Assembly: GCA_001949185.1 (NCBI GenBank)
Contig: BDGG01000003.1
Location: 1,276,725 to 1,340,724 of the forward strand
Direction of reading: 5' to 3'
DNA length: 64,000 nt
From: Ramazzottius varieornatus
Lineage: Eukaryota; Tardigrada; Eutardigrada; Parachela; Ramazzottiidae
The notes beneath the pieces are model-generated. The model was not told where the DNA came from and ran no database searches. It worked only from the letters and a program-made list of their open reading frames with translations. The position numbers and the translations under genes were made by a program. Position 1 is the stretch's first letter. Each line of letters starts with the position of its first letter. This document shows, piece by piece, positions 1 to 11,709 of the stretch.

Positions 1-127
1 CGCAAATTACTACGTCCGAACATGAGCAATATTCCCTGCTGTCAATATTGGATCTCTGGAGATATAGATTATGATGGGCGTGCCAGCTCACTTGGAAAGT
101 TAAATATTGTGCTACTGTAAGCAGCAA

Positions 128-259
128 CAGGGCCGGCGGGGCCTGTATTGAATGCATCACAGACGTCTTGCGTCGCTGTCAGTTTTGCCCTGCAATCAGC
201 CTTAGCATGAGACGTCACAGTGCAGTCATGGACATTCAATACAGGCAACGCCGGCCCTG
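128..259. repeat. Short hairpin with 27-base arms
   Basis: Bases 128-154 and 233-259 are reverse complements over 27 positions except for about two adjacent mismatches in the middle of the GC-rich part. The spacer is 78 bases and contains another pair of related AGACGTC motifs. This looks like a small MITE or foldback relic. No target-site duplication was identified. Confidence 0.6.
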
Positions 260-1731
260 AGCAGCAAGTTTCTGCCGACACTCCCACATTAAACTTAAGA
301 ACTTGGGTGGCGACTGGCCTGAGCATACGTTTCGTACACCGACGTCCAGGGCTGTTCTAAAGCTACACTTAAATTGGAAGGATGTTACGGCGATCAGCCC
401 TGGATTGCTCATCGCACGGTCAGTAGAGAGAAAAGTAGATAATGCGGCTGCTCGCTCAGCCTCGCTGATGCTTTTCAGGTCAAATTTTCGTCGCCCTCGG
501 TGACCCCCGCCGTTCCTGTCGTTATTCCCACCACAACCAAACGCAGTTCCGATTGACTTTTTAATCGTTCCGGCGACAGATACAAACAAACGGCAAGTCT
601 AGGTGAAACTGAGCGAAACCGATTAAACCAGAGGCTCAAGAAACTTGAAAAGATAATCAGAGGCTCCAGTAGTAAACAAACTAGAGGCCACAGAAAGGCA
701 GTAAAGACAAACGTCAAGAAAAACGCACTTGACGACACTCTCCGCGAATGGCGTTTTCGGTCGAACAAATTTCCATCCTTTCAAAGAGCATCTAGCCGTC
801 CCGCGTGACCTTCAATCTGAAACAAGCTAATATTAGAACTTGTCGTGGCGTCATGGAAGGCAGTAGACGGATAAGGAGACCAGCCGAAGACATCGACGTG
901 ATTCGTAATCGAGTTTAGCTGCTCGCATTCACATGATGAAGTCCCGTCTTGCCACTGTTACTCATCCTTGTCCTTCTGCCGTCCTTGATCGACCAAACTC
1001 CCGTCCGTCCACACAAGCATTCGCCTTGTGACAATGGTCCAATTCAGCGTTCGACACCTGTAACTAGCCATGATGAGAACGGAAGGATAACGCTAGCTGC
1101 CGAAATCACTGTTCTCCACGATCATCTGCCCACCTGCGTTGGCATAATAAAGTCCTCCTGTTCTTGCGACTCCTCAGTCTCCTTCCGTCCTCGACAATGA
1201 ATAATCCTGTTCCGCAATCGTTCGGTTTGACATGTCAAGGAACATAGATGGTCGACCAAATATAAAGTCACCGCAGAACAATTGTGAAAGACCAAGTTTT
1301 TCCCTCCGATAAGCAAGGTTGAGAAAGGGCTGGCAATAATTCGCAACACCGTTTAGCTAAATAGGCCATGTCAGTTGCTTGCGTTTTCCGATCCACAGAA
1401 AAATGCCTTTTTGTGCTGATTATGGTTCGGCTTCTCACCTGCGCGACCAATCAAAACAGGGGGTGTGATCGTCTCAGTGAAGCACGAGTAACACGCGTAC
1501 CACCGTACCTACCTCAACCCAGCTGTATCTCGCGTAACTTCCGTTTGGAACAGCAAAGGATATCAAACCTATCGGACGGGGGATGCAAAACCTATCGACG
1601 GCTGGATAATTAGCCTGGATGAATTCTAGTTCAAACTCTGTTCCACCGCACCAGCGAGAACATTTTGCGCTCGACACGGCGTAGTGGTTTGGATATGGAA
1701 CACCGCTGGTACAATCGATTTAATGTGGGAC

Positions 1732-2316
1732 ATAAGGTTGTAAATTCCTTTCCATTCCTTTCCAAATTCCGTTCCGTTCCTGGAATTCCGTTCCGTTCCG
1801 AGGGGTAGCCGTTTGGAACGGTTTTCCTATTCGGAAAACTAGCAAAAATCGGAGAAAATTCAGGAATTCCACGAGGTAAACAGCCGAAGATCCAGCAGAT
1901 CCTGTCGAAAAACTGAACCCGATGCTGGCTCACATATGCGTACCACTGAGGCCAATTGGTCGTTCAGTTGAACGACCAATAGCATTTTCGATCCGTCGCA
2001 CTAAAGTATGCGGCGCATTCAGCTGTGCGTAAGTCTTTGATTTTCCCTTGGACTTTCAGGTCCGACAAGACCGAAAGTTCGGATCGGTCAATCTCCAGCT
2101 GGCTTTCAGTCTCAAAACCAATATTTGTTGATGACTTCAGATCATGTTTACTGTTTCAGATGGGTAAGTAAAAAGAACTAAACTGGCAAATGGGACTTTG
2201 GAATTCCGGATTTTTGCGAGGACCTTCTAGAGGAGGAAATGGGAATATAGGAATATTAAGAATTCCTTTCCTATTTTCCATTCCAAGGGCATTCGGCCTG
2301 GAATTTACAACCTTAT
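1732..2316. repeat. 585-base element with 17-base terminal inverted repeats
   Basis: The 17 bases starting ATAAGGTTGTAAATTCC at 1732 recur as an exact reverse complement at 2300-2316. Just inside both ends are TTCCATTCC/TTCCGTTCC-type short repeats (left) and TTTCCTATTTTCC (right). The interior has no open frame of note. A non-autonomous DNA element is likely; no target duplication is obvious. Confidence 0.5.
1955..1980. repeat. 26-base near-perfect palindrome
   Basis: Two 12-base arms (ATTGGTCGTTCA and its reverse complement) are separated by two bases. It lies inside the 1732-2316 element. It could be the tip of the element's secondary structure. Confidence 0.6.
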
Positions 2317-3696
2317 AGAGTGCGGGACAGTCCCTTTTATCTGGACAGATACATAACTACCTAAGAGGCCTTCGCGGTAAGATTTGAAGTGGCTTTTGCT
2401 TCGAGATTTTGCAATGCCAATTCAAAGAGGTGCGCAGGTTGATCAGGGTTGGCTTGGTTTTGTGGGTAGTTAACGCTTTCCTCCTTCGCTTCTAGCGACA
2501 CCGTACCATCGGGCTGACTAACAGTATCACCTGGGGATGTCTCTACCTGATTCGAGATGAATCGATGGAAATACAACGGACCTGTTATTCGGAGATCGAC
2601 AGAAGGTAAGATCTGCCATTCCGCTAACCGGGGAGGTAATCAGCAATCAACGCATACTGTCACATGTGCCCGCTGAAGCCACAGCAGCGACCCATGTGCT
2701 CGTTCCGTTAATAATGGCGAGACATGGCCGTGCTGGCTTACAGCCTTCTTTGGTGGTTGTGTGCGTTAGCTTCTGACCATTTTTTAGGTGGTGGAGGACA
2801 GCAATAGGACAGCTGCACGATACGGGGCTGCCCCTCTTGAGTGAATTTACTGGTACGTAATTCTTTGCACCAGCTTTCCGTTTCACTTGCGCAATCTTGC
2901 AGGAAGCTCCGCAGATGCCGACTGATGGCCAGATGGCTTGTCGGAGTGATGTCGCAACCCCTGGACTACCAGCAAGACCTTCCTTCTTCTTTCTGACGGA
3001 AATTGTTAGTCTTTTCACAGGTTTTCTTGAGCCTTTGATGCAGTTTACTTTCTATGATTTTCTTCTGAGTTTTCATAACTTTTGATGGGCGGAAAACAAA
3101 TATTTCGGGCGGAAAACAGAATAATAAACTTCGAACTTGACCTACTGATAACTTCGGTTTCCGAAATATTGAAATTTCGAATTTTGGACCAATGAAAGAT
3201 CGCCACCACCATCCAGAAATCCAGTCTGAGAGTTCCACGAACGGTGAACGTATTTTACGGGAAAACTTCAGAGGAGTCCTCCTTAAGTTTTCGGAATTCC
3301 GGTTAGGCCTATCCGAAAAGCCGTAAGAAATCAGAAAGAATCGCAGAAGTGCCGAGCTACCTTGGCAAATGAATTAAAACGGTCAAATTCGATATTCTGC
3401 CGAGGAGCCTGCTTTTGCGAGAAGAACAGTTACTCTTGTCTCGAGCATCACCATACCCGTACGGTCCACGACTTTTCCTGTAGCCACGTCCTTGTTCTAA
3501 CTATGATACTGTAGCACCTCCTGTACGACTGAAAAACAAATTTTTAGAAAACGGCCCTAGAAAACGCGGAAGCTGTTTTTCTCTTTCTAGCCCACTTGTT
3601 TATTGTCGATTTTGACTTCATGTGAGCGGATTTCTGGCTGATAGCTTTTGTCTTGGTTGTTATCTAGCAGAAAGATTGTTGAATCCACGTAAATAC

Positions 3697-4355
3697 CTAA
3701 CGCATAAACGCTCCTGACTGCTGTACGCGACAACGAGTGTAGTACACTGTGCCTATTCTGTACATCGGATACCCAAGCTACCCGTATTCAGTAGCTACCG
3801 AACTTTCGATGTAGCTATATCGTTTTCGGATACAGCGCACGATCAAGGGGTGCGGTGAACGTACACTGTAACCGTTCTATAGACGACTATTCTTTATCAC
3901 ATCGAAGCTTTTCTAAATTCAGGATTTTCACATGATGCGCCAGCAAGCCTGCTCCCTTGCTCCTTAGTCGGAGCTATACGGCAGATCATCTGCCCATGTT
4001 GGTTCAGACCAGGTTTTCGTCGCGCTTTTTGCTGTTTAGCAAAACAGCGGCACTTTAGATCGCGGATAGCCGACCGCACGGTACTGTGGATCTACAGAAT
4101 GTTCATGGCTTCCGTACAGTCAAGACATGCAGCGTCGGCCACTAAGCCGGTTCGGACCTACAGTCTACAGTACGTACGAAGGTCGAGGGAGAGGCTGTTG
4201 AATCAGCCATACTGTAGACTGCAAACGAGTAGGCATTTTGAAGGCCAACTCCCAATAACTGGTGGCTAACTAAATAACCGTTCCTGCAGCCGGCTTACTC
4301 GGTAACCTCTCCCTTGTACATTTACTGTTTTTGTACATAGCGTTTATGCGTTGGG
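3697..4355. repeat. Inverted repeat pair, possible MITE ends
   Basis: The motif AACGCATAAACGCT at about 3700-3713 recurs as the reverse complement at about 4339-4352, with similar flanking bases over 17 positions. Between them is a second inverted pair, CAGTCTACAGTA near 4160 and TACTGTAGACTG near 4210. No open frame fills the interval. It is probably a decayed foldback element. Confidence 0.35.
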
Positions 4356-4597
4356 TAGTTTGACAGTAACCCAGTCGCCAGCAGCTTGATTTTTTAGGTG
4401 GTGGCAAGTTGGCCCAAACGGGCTGTTACTACACCATCTCCGGCTTTTCCGGTTGTTGATCTTTGGCGCCCGAAGGCAACCACGCAACGAAAGAGAGTTC
4501 AACTGGCATAAATTACAGACTAAAGATAACCGCGATCTATAACCACCACCAGTCTACTATAAGCAATGGTGCCATTTTACTCCTGACAGTAAGAACA

Positions 4598-6108
4598 ATG
4601 ACGTTGCACTCCCTGTGTTTTAAACTTTGGACTTTCTCCTTCTGGTTTCTGCTTGCACTGACTTTCGTGGTTCTTCTGGTACACCAGATTGATTACCGCA
4701 ATTCCAGTGGAATTTCTAAATCTCCAAATATTGAAATATTTTCGTTACCCCTGGACTCTTTCGACTATGCGGAAAAAGTTTGTCCGATTCAGCAACTCGG
4801 CCAGCCTACCGAGAACACTTCTGTGGGTTCCAGGTAACGGAGTGGTAGAGGCGATCAACATCTCGAGGTTTTACCCGAAAGGCTTGTTTTCGGCTTTCTT
4901 TAGAACCGATGCCATGTTGTTGGAGTCTCTTCGTCACAAGACGGTGGCGTTCGTTGGTGATTCCCGCATTCGGCACCTGTGTATGCGTTTACTGAGCGCG
5001 CTGGAACGCATTCCTTTTTTACTGACCAGCAGCAACAACCATTTCCACAGGGATCGACGATTCTACAGTAAAGAGTTCAACACATCCCTGGTCCGTAATC
5101 TTAGTTCATCTTTTCCGGGTTGTTACTGTATAATTACCGCACACCCATTTCATATCACCTCTGATCGACGCATGTTGGCAGAACAGAAGTTCTACTGGGT
5201 AGTATATCCGTACGAACCACGCCTCAAAAAGATCCTGTCGAGATGGGCCAGGACCACGGACCCGTCACCGCATATTGCCCTTTTCCAGTTTGGAGCGGTG
5301 AGTAGCACGGGTTACACTTTCGAGTGTGCGCTCCCTTTATTTTCCTGGAAAAACTGCGCTCCTGCATGCTCGCAGCTCTCTTGTCTCAATATTATCAAGT
5401 TTGGCAGCATGTTGACAGCACTCCGCTTGGTTTCCGAAACATCGTGAGAAGGAGCACGCGTACTTTAAAGGTGAGGCCGGGAGACCAAACCCTGTAAGAC
5501 CAAGCCCATAGAAAAACCAGTGCGCTCTGTCAAACATGCACAATCAGTTCGTTTGCCGGCATTTTTTGATTCAACAATTTCCCCGCAGATGGACTGACGA
5601 AAACAGCCAAAGCACTGAAGCGGATACAGTATTCCCAAGGAACCATAAGCGTTTGGATGCTTACTCGTATCTATTTTTGCTCGGAGAACCAACAAATGCC
5701 ATACCGTACAATGTGTATCATCGCAATCTTCCAACTAGCAAAAGTCTGTGTTTTTCAGTAGCCGTCAACCACCTGAAGCCGCTTACTTACGAGCCTTTCA
5801 AATGGGTGCAGAACAAGACTGTCCGCGACTACCTCCAACTCTATGCACAGCTTGGCCAAGAGATTATGAACAGCGCCGGGGTACCAGTTTGGTCCACAGC
5901 TCTTGACGCTACTACGAAATATTTGGACTTGTACCACGACAACGTCCATCCCGGCCCCGCCTTGCTTGACAAGGTAAGAAACACAGTCTGATAGTTCTCG
6001 CGAAGACTCTGCTGTTTACTAGTATTTTGTTTCTTTCACCAGTTTGCGTGCCAGTTGTTGCAAGCTCTAAGTTGGAATCAGTATGGATCATACGGAAATT
6101 CAGGATGA
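4598..6108 (+). CDS. CASD1-like SGNH (PC-esterase type) membrane protein
   Basis: Proposed exons are 4598-4833, 4904-5297, 5419-5470, 5589-5666, 5759-5973 and 6043-6108. Phases agree throughout and give 346 residues. The start was chosen because a signal-anchor helix (residues about 10-31) follows at once; an in-frame ATG at 4463 would add 45 residues. After the anchor comes a lumenal SGNH domain. FVGDSRIRHL (about residues 95-105) carries the nucleophile Ser, and DNVHPG near the C-terminus supplies the Asp-His pair. Between them, an ISVWML segment matches the sheet strand seen in CASD1. CASD1 9-O-acetylates sialic acid in the Golgi, but it also has a C-terminal multi-pass Cas1 domain, which is absent here. 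The function is therefore acyl transfer or hydrolysis on a glycan by inference only. The fourth donor could instead be at 5707, with the same phase. The ShK gene lies tail to tail 202 bases downstream. Confidence 0.75.
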
Positions 6109-6310
6109 AATACGAAGGCGGACTGGACAACGTTCTTCTTCAATGCCTGAAAGTCTTGTCGCTTTCTTCCAAACCACTCGCATGGCTCACGAACAAATTC
6201 ATTGAACAACGCATACTACAGAAGATGGGTTATTTAAAGTCCAAACGAGGAGATGGTGTGAACTGTTATAGCCTCTAAAACCGTTCCTTTGGATTTGAGC
6301 CTGTACATTA

Positions 6311-6683
6311 TTATTTAGCTCCGGCTTGAGGTCCATGACAGCTTCTGCAACTAAACTCACAAGCTTCCAGGGTGTAGTTAGCGTTGGACTGACATTCACC
6401 TGCAGCAGCTAACTGCGGACATTGTGGGTCTCGGTCCGTACACTCTGCGGAGGGAACACAATCATGAAAACAGCTACCTTCCTCTTCGTTTCATTTCAAC
6501 TCATTATTCCTGAAGAGGATCTTCCTGCTTACGCAACAGGTCTGTGGCAGCGATCTTCACGGGTTCGGTAAGAGAAGAGCCGGCGGAGTCCGAAGAGTCC
6601 ACGGGTGTACTGATGGAAATTCCGCAATAGCAATTTGTCGACACGATTCCAACAACCAGACAGAACCAGAAAGTTCGAGACAT
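6311..6683 (-). CDS. Small secreted protein with one ShK (ShKT) domain
   Basis: Two exons, 6533-6683 and 6444-6311, are joined in phase 1 and give 94 residues. The N-terminus (MSRTFWFCLVVGIVSTNCYC) is a typical signal peptide. A Ser/Thr-rich linker follows. The second exon encodes a six-cysteine module with the ShK signature: CTDRDPQC, then AAAGEC, then a Cys two residues before FSC, ending CRSC. ShKT domains occur in nematode and cnidarian secreted proteins, in ion-channel blockers, and as accessory modules of metallopeptidases and oxidases. Alone behind a signal peptide it is most likely a secreted peptide of unknown target. The channel-binding Lys-Tyr dyad of the anemone peptide is not evident, so channel block should not be assumed. 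The ATG context is AACA-ATG. Confidence 0.75.
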
Positions 6684-7055
6684 TGTTCCACTTTCCGGTA
6701 CCGTGAAAGTCGGATTGTGAAACTAGCGAGCAGAACACCAGAACTCTTCTGTGGACACTTCTGTTGTTCTAAGTTTGAGACGTTCGTTACACGTTTAAAA
6801 AGATGCGCAAACTTTAATGTGCAACACGCAACTTTACTACTCCTATCTAACTATGTCATCTGCATGGTCGTTCAACCTGATTCCATGATAAACGTAACAC
6901 ACATGGTATTGCACAGCCAATCCCAGAACTCTGTTAAATCCTATAGAATGACTAGGAACGACCGCCCTGCCGTGACATCACAATGGTACTGAGCCCAAAA
7001 CCTAGTAAACCATAGCAAGCTCCATTCCCTCCGTAGAACAGACTCCCTTTCGCGC
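6684..7055. other. Intergenic, nothing seen
   Basis: This lies between the start of the ShK gene and the stop of evectin, both on the minus strand. It must hold the ShK promoter and the evectin 3' end. No TATA box or repeat was recognised. Confidence 0.6.
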
Positions 7056-8166
7056 TTAGCACCAGAACATGAGCGGCCAAGCTAACGTGGATCCCAGTAG
7101 GTACCCAGTCAGCGCGCCGCCCATCAGCCCCATGCCCAGTGAGTAGTCGGATCCTCGATAGTAACATCCAGGTCTGTCCACGTAGTACACTTGCGTAACT
7201 TGTCCAGGTGCTGTCTCATACACTGCGTAATATAAGCCATTAAAATAATCTGGAGCAGGCACCTGTTAATCGGAAAATCTCACAGCCCGAATTTCCCATT
7301 CCCGCAGCACTCGCATTTCGGTAATTTGGCCGGTGCGATACGCCAGGCTGGTGGTTATGCACATCTATTTATCCATGCTACATCTTTGACCGCTCCTTTT
7401 CTACATTTAGTGCTAACGACCTAAGTCGTCTTACCGTAACCGGGTTGACGATAGTATCCCCGTTGATCGTATTGTCCCGGCATGTAGGCATACTGTCCTG
7501 CAGGTGGCGGCGGCCCCGGGTACCCCGCAGATGGCGCCACTCCCCCATTGCTGTACACTGCGTATTCCGGAAGGAAAAGATCGTTGACGGAGCGAGTGCG
7601 ACGCAATGGCTGCAAGCAGAAGACGATTGCGCTTCAGGTTCATTCTTATGAAATTACTCCAAAGTCTTTTACTTACAGGAGATCTCATTCCACGTGCTTC
7701 TTCAAGAGCCATTTGCCAAGCAATGCGATCATCCTGGTCGAATGCACAAAACTGCCATGTTGATCCGTGATGAGGTACCACACAGAACAGCTCGGATTTG
7801 GAATGGTTTTGAGGGGGATCGATATGCTTACACTGAGAACACAACACGTCAAGCTTAATAGTAAGATTGTGAAACAGCAAACCGCGATCCTTACAGCGGA
7901 GCCAACGTGAACCTCAAGACACTCGCGCGATATCAGCATTGCATCCTTAGCGCGAGCGTTTTTCGAATCGTCTTCGAAGTAACAGAGCCGCCCCTCTTGG
8001 TACAGTACCAGAAAAACCTTTTTCCAGTTTTTGAGGATACTACCTAGAAACGAAGGAATACGGAAGCTCTAAAGACAGGGCAAGCACAGTGGCTCCATTG
8101 AGTGTCCATATGCTTGATCTTACTCAGGCGGAAAACATGACCGCTTCGCGCAACGCCTTGTTCCAT
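7056..8166 (-). CDS. PLEKHB: Evectin (pleckstrin homology domain protein, PLEKHB family)
   Basis: Exons are 8166-8124, 8043-7895, 7832-7677, 7609-7435 and 7262-7056. Exons 1 to 3 encode a short N-terminal PH domain beginning MEQGVARSG, with SSILKNWKKVF as the first strand and WQFCAFDQDD...AWQMALEEAR as the last strand and helix. Exon 4 is Pro/Gly/Tyr-rich. Exon 5 ends in YSLGMGLMGGALTGYLLGS, the glycine-rich C-terminal tail anchor characteristic of evectins. The family sits on recycling endosomes and post-Golgi membranes; the evectin-2 PH domain binds phosphatidylserine. Phases agree for exons 1 to 4, but exon 4 ends in phase 1 and exon 5 opens in phase 0. Either a tiny exon was missed, or there is a one-base error or a frameshift. 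Makorin starts 517 bases away on the other strand. Confidence 0.85.
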
Positions 8167-8683
8167 CGCAGTAACTCTCAGTATCCGGAATGTCAGGAGT
8201 ACAGCGGTGATCCGGAATCTTACTTTGACAAGTAAAGCAACAAGACGAATGAATAACCAAAGTCACTCGATCCGGAAGAAACTTTTACGACAAAAATATC
8301 GAATTGTTTACGTTTTCGTTGCGCATTTGGAAGTGGCACTCTGTCTTTCGGTTCATTCCCAGTGGAACTGCGATAGCTCTCTGCAATCAAAAACAATCCC
8401 AGAGAGAGTTTCGGTTGAGAATCCACGTGGAGTTTGCAGGTGTGACGGGTGAAACTCCACCGCGATGCAGTGATTCCATCAATCCGAATCCACGTTGCCA
8501 TGCCAGCTGATTTTAAATGTGTGTAATCGGTCCATTTTATTTGCTCCCTGATGATGCTTCGAGATTTTTCTAGTTCTACCCCGAGTTCTGAACTTATCTA
8601 CTCTGCTCTTGGCTCTTCCTGAGTCCGTCTTGGACGAGAAGCGCCTCATCTCTTTAGGGAGGAAGAAACATCCGTTTATCAAC
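8167..8683. promoter_or_regulatory. Shared head-to-head promoter interval, evectin/makorin
   Basis: The start codons of evectin (minus) and makorin (plus) are 517 bases apart with no recognisable gene between them. This is the arrangement of a bidirectional promoter of two housekeeping genes. No TATA box was seen on either side, as expected for such promoters. This is inference from layout only. Confidence 0.4.
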
Positions 8684-10689
8684 ATGACGACGCGCCTTGA
8701 TCCGTCCACCCTTCGCTGCAGGTGCGCTGGCCTCAATATGGCCAAAACAGGGCTATCGTTTTCTAGTAACCACGATGTTACCCTGGGGTTTTTCTCCTCA
8801 GATATCATCCAAATTGCAACAGGAAAGGCTGCTATTATTCTCACGATCCAGAGACAATAGCTAGCAACATTTGTCGATTTTATCTGGCTGGCTGCTGCTT
8901 TTACGGAGAGGAATGCAGGTAACTGATTTTCTGTATGCAGGTTTGTGCTGCAGGTTTCGTCTGCACACTGCTTTGCGACACCATTCCACGTACTCTGTTT
9001 CTTCGGTGAATTGATTTTTGTTTCAGATTCGCGCACTATCTTCCCTACAATCTTGCTGGACACGACGAAGATATAAACCTTCATTTGAAGTCAGCTGGCG
9101 AGCCAGTCGTTATCGAAGCACCACCGTCGCAGCCTGCTCCGCCAGCACCAGTCTCATCAGCATCAGCACAGAATCGGGGACCAGTGACTCGTTCATCCAC
9201 ACGTGCATGCGCCGCAGCAGCCGTTGATCCATCAAAGCCGTCGAAACATGTTAAAAAGGGGCGTAAGATGTCACCTAATAAAAGACAGCACGTTCACGAA
9301 AGCAGTGAAGGTATGCTGGTAATTTTTGCACTTGAGTCTATACTTCGTTTGTGAAACGGTCTCTGTTAAAGTCTGTTTCGTTTCAGGAACGTCAAGAGAT
9401 AGCGGTATCGTCGAAGTTAGCCAGGTGGAAATTAGACCGAAGACGCAGCCACCACTCTGCCAGCTTGGCTTAACGAAGATGTGTCCGTTGATCGACTGTA
9501 ACTATCGCCACGGCGATGTCTGTGATATGTGCCAGTCTCAAGCCTTGGATCCTCTTGATGCTGCTCAGTGCGAAACACATCGTCAGGTTCGTTGGACGTA
9601 ACCATCAGACATATTGTGAAATGACATATTATGCAGTTTGCTCGTCTACTCGTGTAGGAATGCCTGGTAAACTTCGAAAAGAATCTAAAGGCAGCATTTG
9701 AAGCTCAAGAAAGCGCTGAAGTGCAGTGCCAGATTTGCCTGGACACGGTGCTAAATCCCAAGAAGGCCGAGGAGAAAGAACGACGCTTCGGATTGCTGGA
9801 AAAGTGCGAACACCCCTTCTGCTTGTCTTGCGTGATGCAATGGAGGAAGCAACCTACGGAAGACGCCACGACCAAAACCTTCAGGTAGTTCAAAGGCAAA
9901 TTCGTGATGCCATCGCCATAACAGCCTCTGAGACGGGTCTTACCATACCTTTCAGCCTTTGATACATACCTTTCTTTCCAGATCCTGTCCCACTTGCCGT
10001 CAGCCTTCTTACTTTGTCGTCCCTTCGAAGATATGGCCCAAAACCAAAGAGGAGAAAGAAGAAGCTTTGTCCGAGTTCAAGACAAAGATGGGGTACGTTT
10101 CCCTTACTTTCGGTTGATTGAATGGCTGTTGATTGATGTGACATGGATGAGTAGGCGTGGCTCAGGTGGTGCGGCGTTTCTTGGTTGGTTAGAAGACGGG
10201 GTTGTAGTTGGAGATTGGCTGTGGCTGAACGATCAGTTTGATTGCTAATTGCAGGAAGAGACCGTGCCGGAAGTTCAACAACGGCAGGGGAAAGTGCAAG
10301 TTCGGGTCGGAGTGCTGGTATCTTCACGCGAAAGAAGATGGAACGATCGTTACGCGTAAGTCGCCCTCTACTCCTAGCAATTATTACGCCCACATTCCCT
10401 TAATGGCCGCTGTGTTCGTCCTGGCTTCATCACTCTATTCTGTCGGTCAGCAGTTCCCCCTCCTCGATTACGTATTCCGGGAGTAGTGCACATGGAGTAT
10501 CTGGAGGACGGGCTGGACTTTGACATTGACGTGGAAGACGAGTATGCAGATGACGGCGACTACTACTCGGGCGCGGACGACGATGATGAGTACTTGGACA
10601 TGCTGAATATCACCCACGAACTGATGGAAGCCGGCATTCCGGACGAAGACGCCCTGCATTATGTCTTTGGCAATGGCGATAATGCTTGA
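8684..10689 (+). CDS. MKRN: Makorin-type E3 ubiquitin ligase
   Basis: Eight exons, 8684-8721, 8802-8918, 9027-9310, 9387-9586, 9658-9884, 9982-10092, 10255-10355 and 10454-10689, join in phase to 437 residues. Domain order is that of makorins. Two CCCH zinc fingers come first (CRYHPNCNRKGCYYSH and ICRFYLAGCCFYGEECRFAH), then an Ala/Pro/Ser-rich linker. A further Cys/His finger (CQLGLTKMCPLIDCNYRH) follows, then the makorin Cys-His segment DVCDMCQSQALDPLDAAQC. The C3HC4 RING runs from CQICLDTV through CEHPFCLSC to CPTCRQ. A last CCCH finger (CRKF...CKFGSECWYLH) precedes an acidic tail rich in Asp/Glu. Makorins bind RNA through the CCCH fingers and ubiquitinate targets through the RING. The second exon-8 acceptor (cagTTCCCC) keeps the frame and was preferred. 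Confidence 0.92.
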
Positions 10690-11709
10690 ATCTTTTTCTT
10701 TTACTTTTTTTAGCTTTCATTAGTACCATCTTTCTACATGGCCCATTTGTAAACTGAAGTTTTCTTTCACCGTAAAATGCAGAAATTAGTAGAGTGACAA
10801 CATCTGATCTACTGTATGCTTTTATTTTCGACCGAATTCGGGTGGAAAAGCATCTTTTACATCTTTCGTTATGTATCTACCGTGCGAACGCTCATTTTGA
10901 TGGTAAGGCTTTTTGACGTTTGTCTCTTCTGTCTCTTACATTAAAACAAAGAAATCGAGGAGCATACATTTGGGACGTGCCGAATAATTGAACCGGATTG
11001 TTTGCCCACGTGGCACAGATTTTCAGTGTTACTGGCTGCAGCCTGCAAGTATGCTCCATTTGGGAAAATTACCTAGTTCAAAGCATTAGTCTACTGTACG
11101 TTCCTTTTATCGGTCGAAAATATGTCGGCGGATGGAACTTGACAGTGCACAGGCTTGAAATTTAATATTCTGACTGCTGTCGAGGACCGGCGCGATCTGC
11201 ATGGTCAGAAAATTGCAGCCTCGCTTTCGAAAACTGACCACTGAATCACTCAGACATTTTTCTCGGTGATTTCAAAAGAATAATCTTATTCCAAAATTTC
11301 ACGCTGAGTTTCGCCGTACGTGTGAAGGCTATCCCGCAGTAAGCCATCGTTATTGACCATACGGTACCTATCAGCAAACATCGGCGCGTGAACGATCACT
11401 CGCTTTATCAGTCCAACTTACACTTTAAACTATCCATACCGATAGGAGCACTCGTAAATCTCTCACTTTTCTCTTCTCTCATTCCGCTCGCTATCCGAGC
11501 TACCAGGTACCGTTTATACTCTCTCATCAAGGAAAAACTCGGCCATAGACTCCAAATATTTATGACGCTCCGATAAAGATTGATATTTTTCCCATCTTAG
11601 CGCCATCGAAGAAAATCGAATCCATTCCTTCATCCACAGCACCACTGGTAGCCCTCTTGGCACCCACGGCTTGGTTCATTAGGAGAATTCGCAGCGTACC
11701 GTCATCATA
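10690..11709. other. Intergenic between makorin and aquaporin
   Basis: About 1 kb with only short chance frames. The first part holds the makorin 3' UTR and the last part the aquaporin promoter. No TATA box, repeat or RNA gene was recognised. Confidence 0.6.

Larger units (their letters stand above)
1..4597. other. Gene-poor stretch with inverted-repeat relics
   Basis: No spliced or single-exon gene could be supported here. The visible structure is a set of inverted repeats, listed separately at 128-259, 1732-2316, 1955-1980 and 3697-4355. An open frame on the minus strand from about 2645 to 2361 lacks an ATG and has a plausible non-random composition, but no family was recognised. The rest shows short frames in all directions, typical of non-coding DNA. 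Confidence 0.6.

Noticed and set aside
2361-3018. Two adjacent minus-strand frames in the left repeat area
   Set aside because: Composition looks partly coding, perhaps a retroelement fragment, but no motif of reverse transcriptase, protease or integrase could be named.
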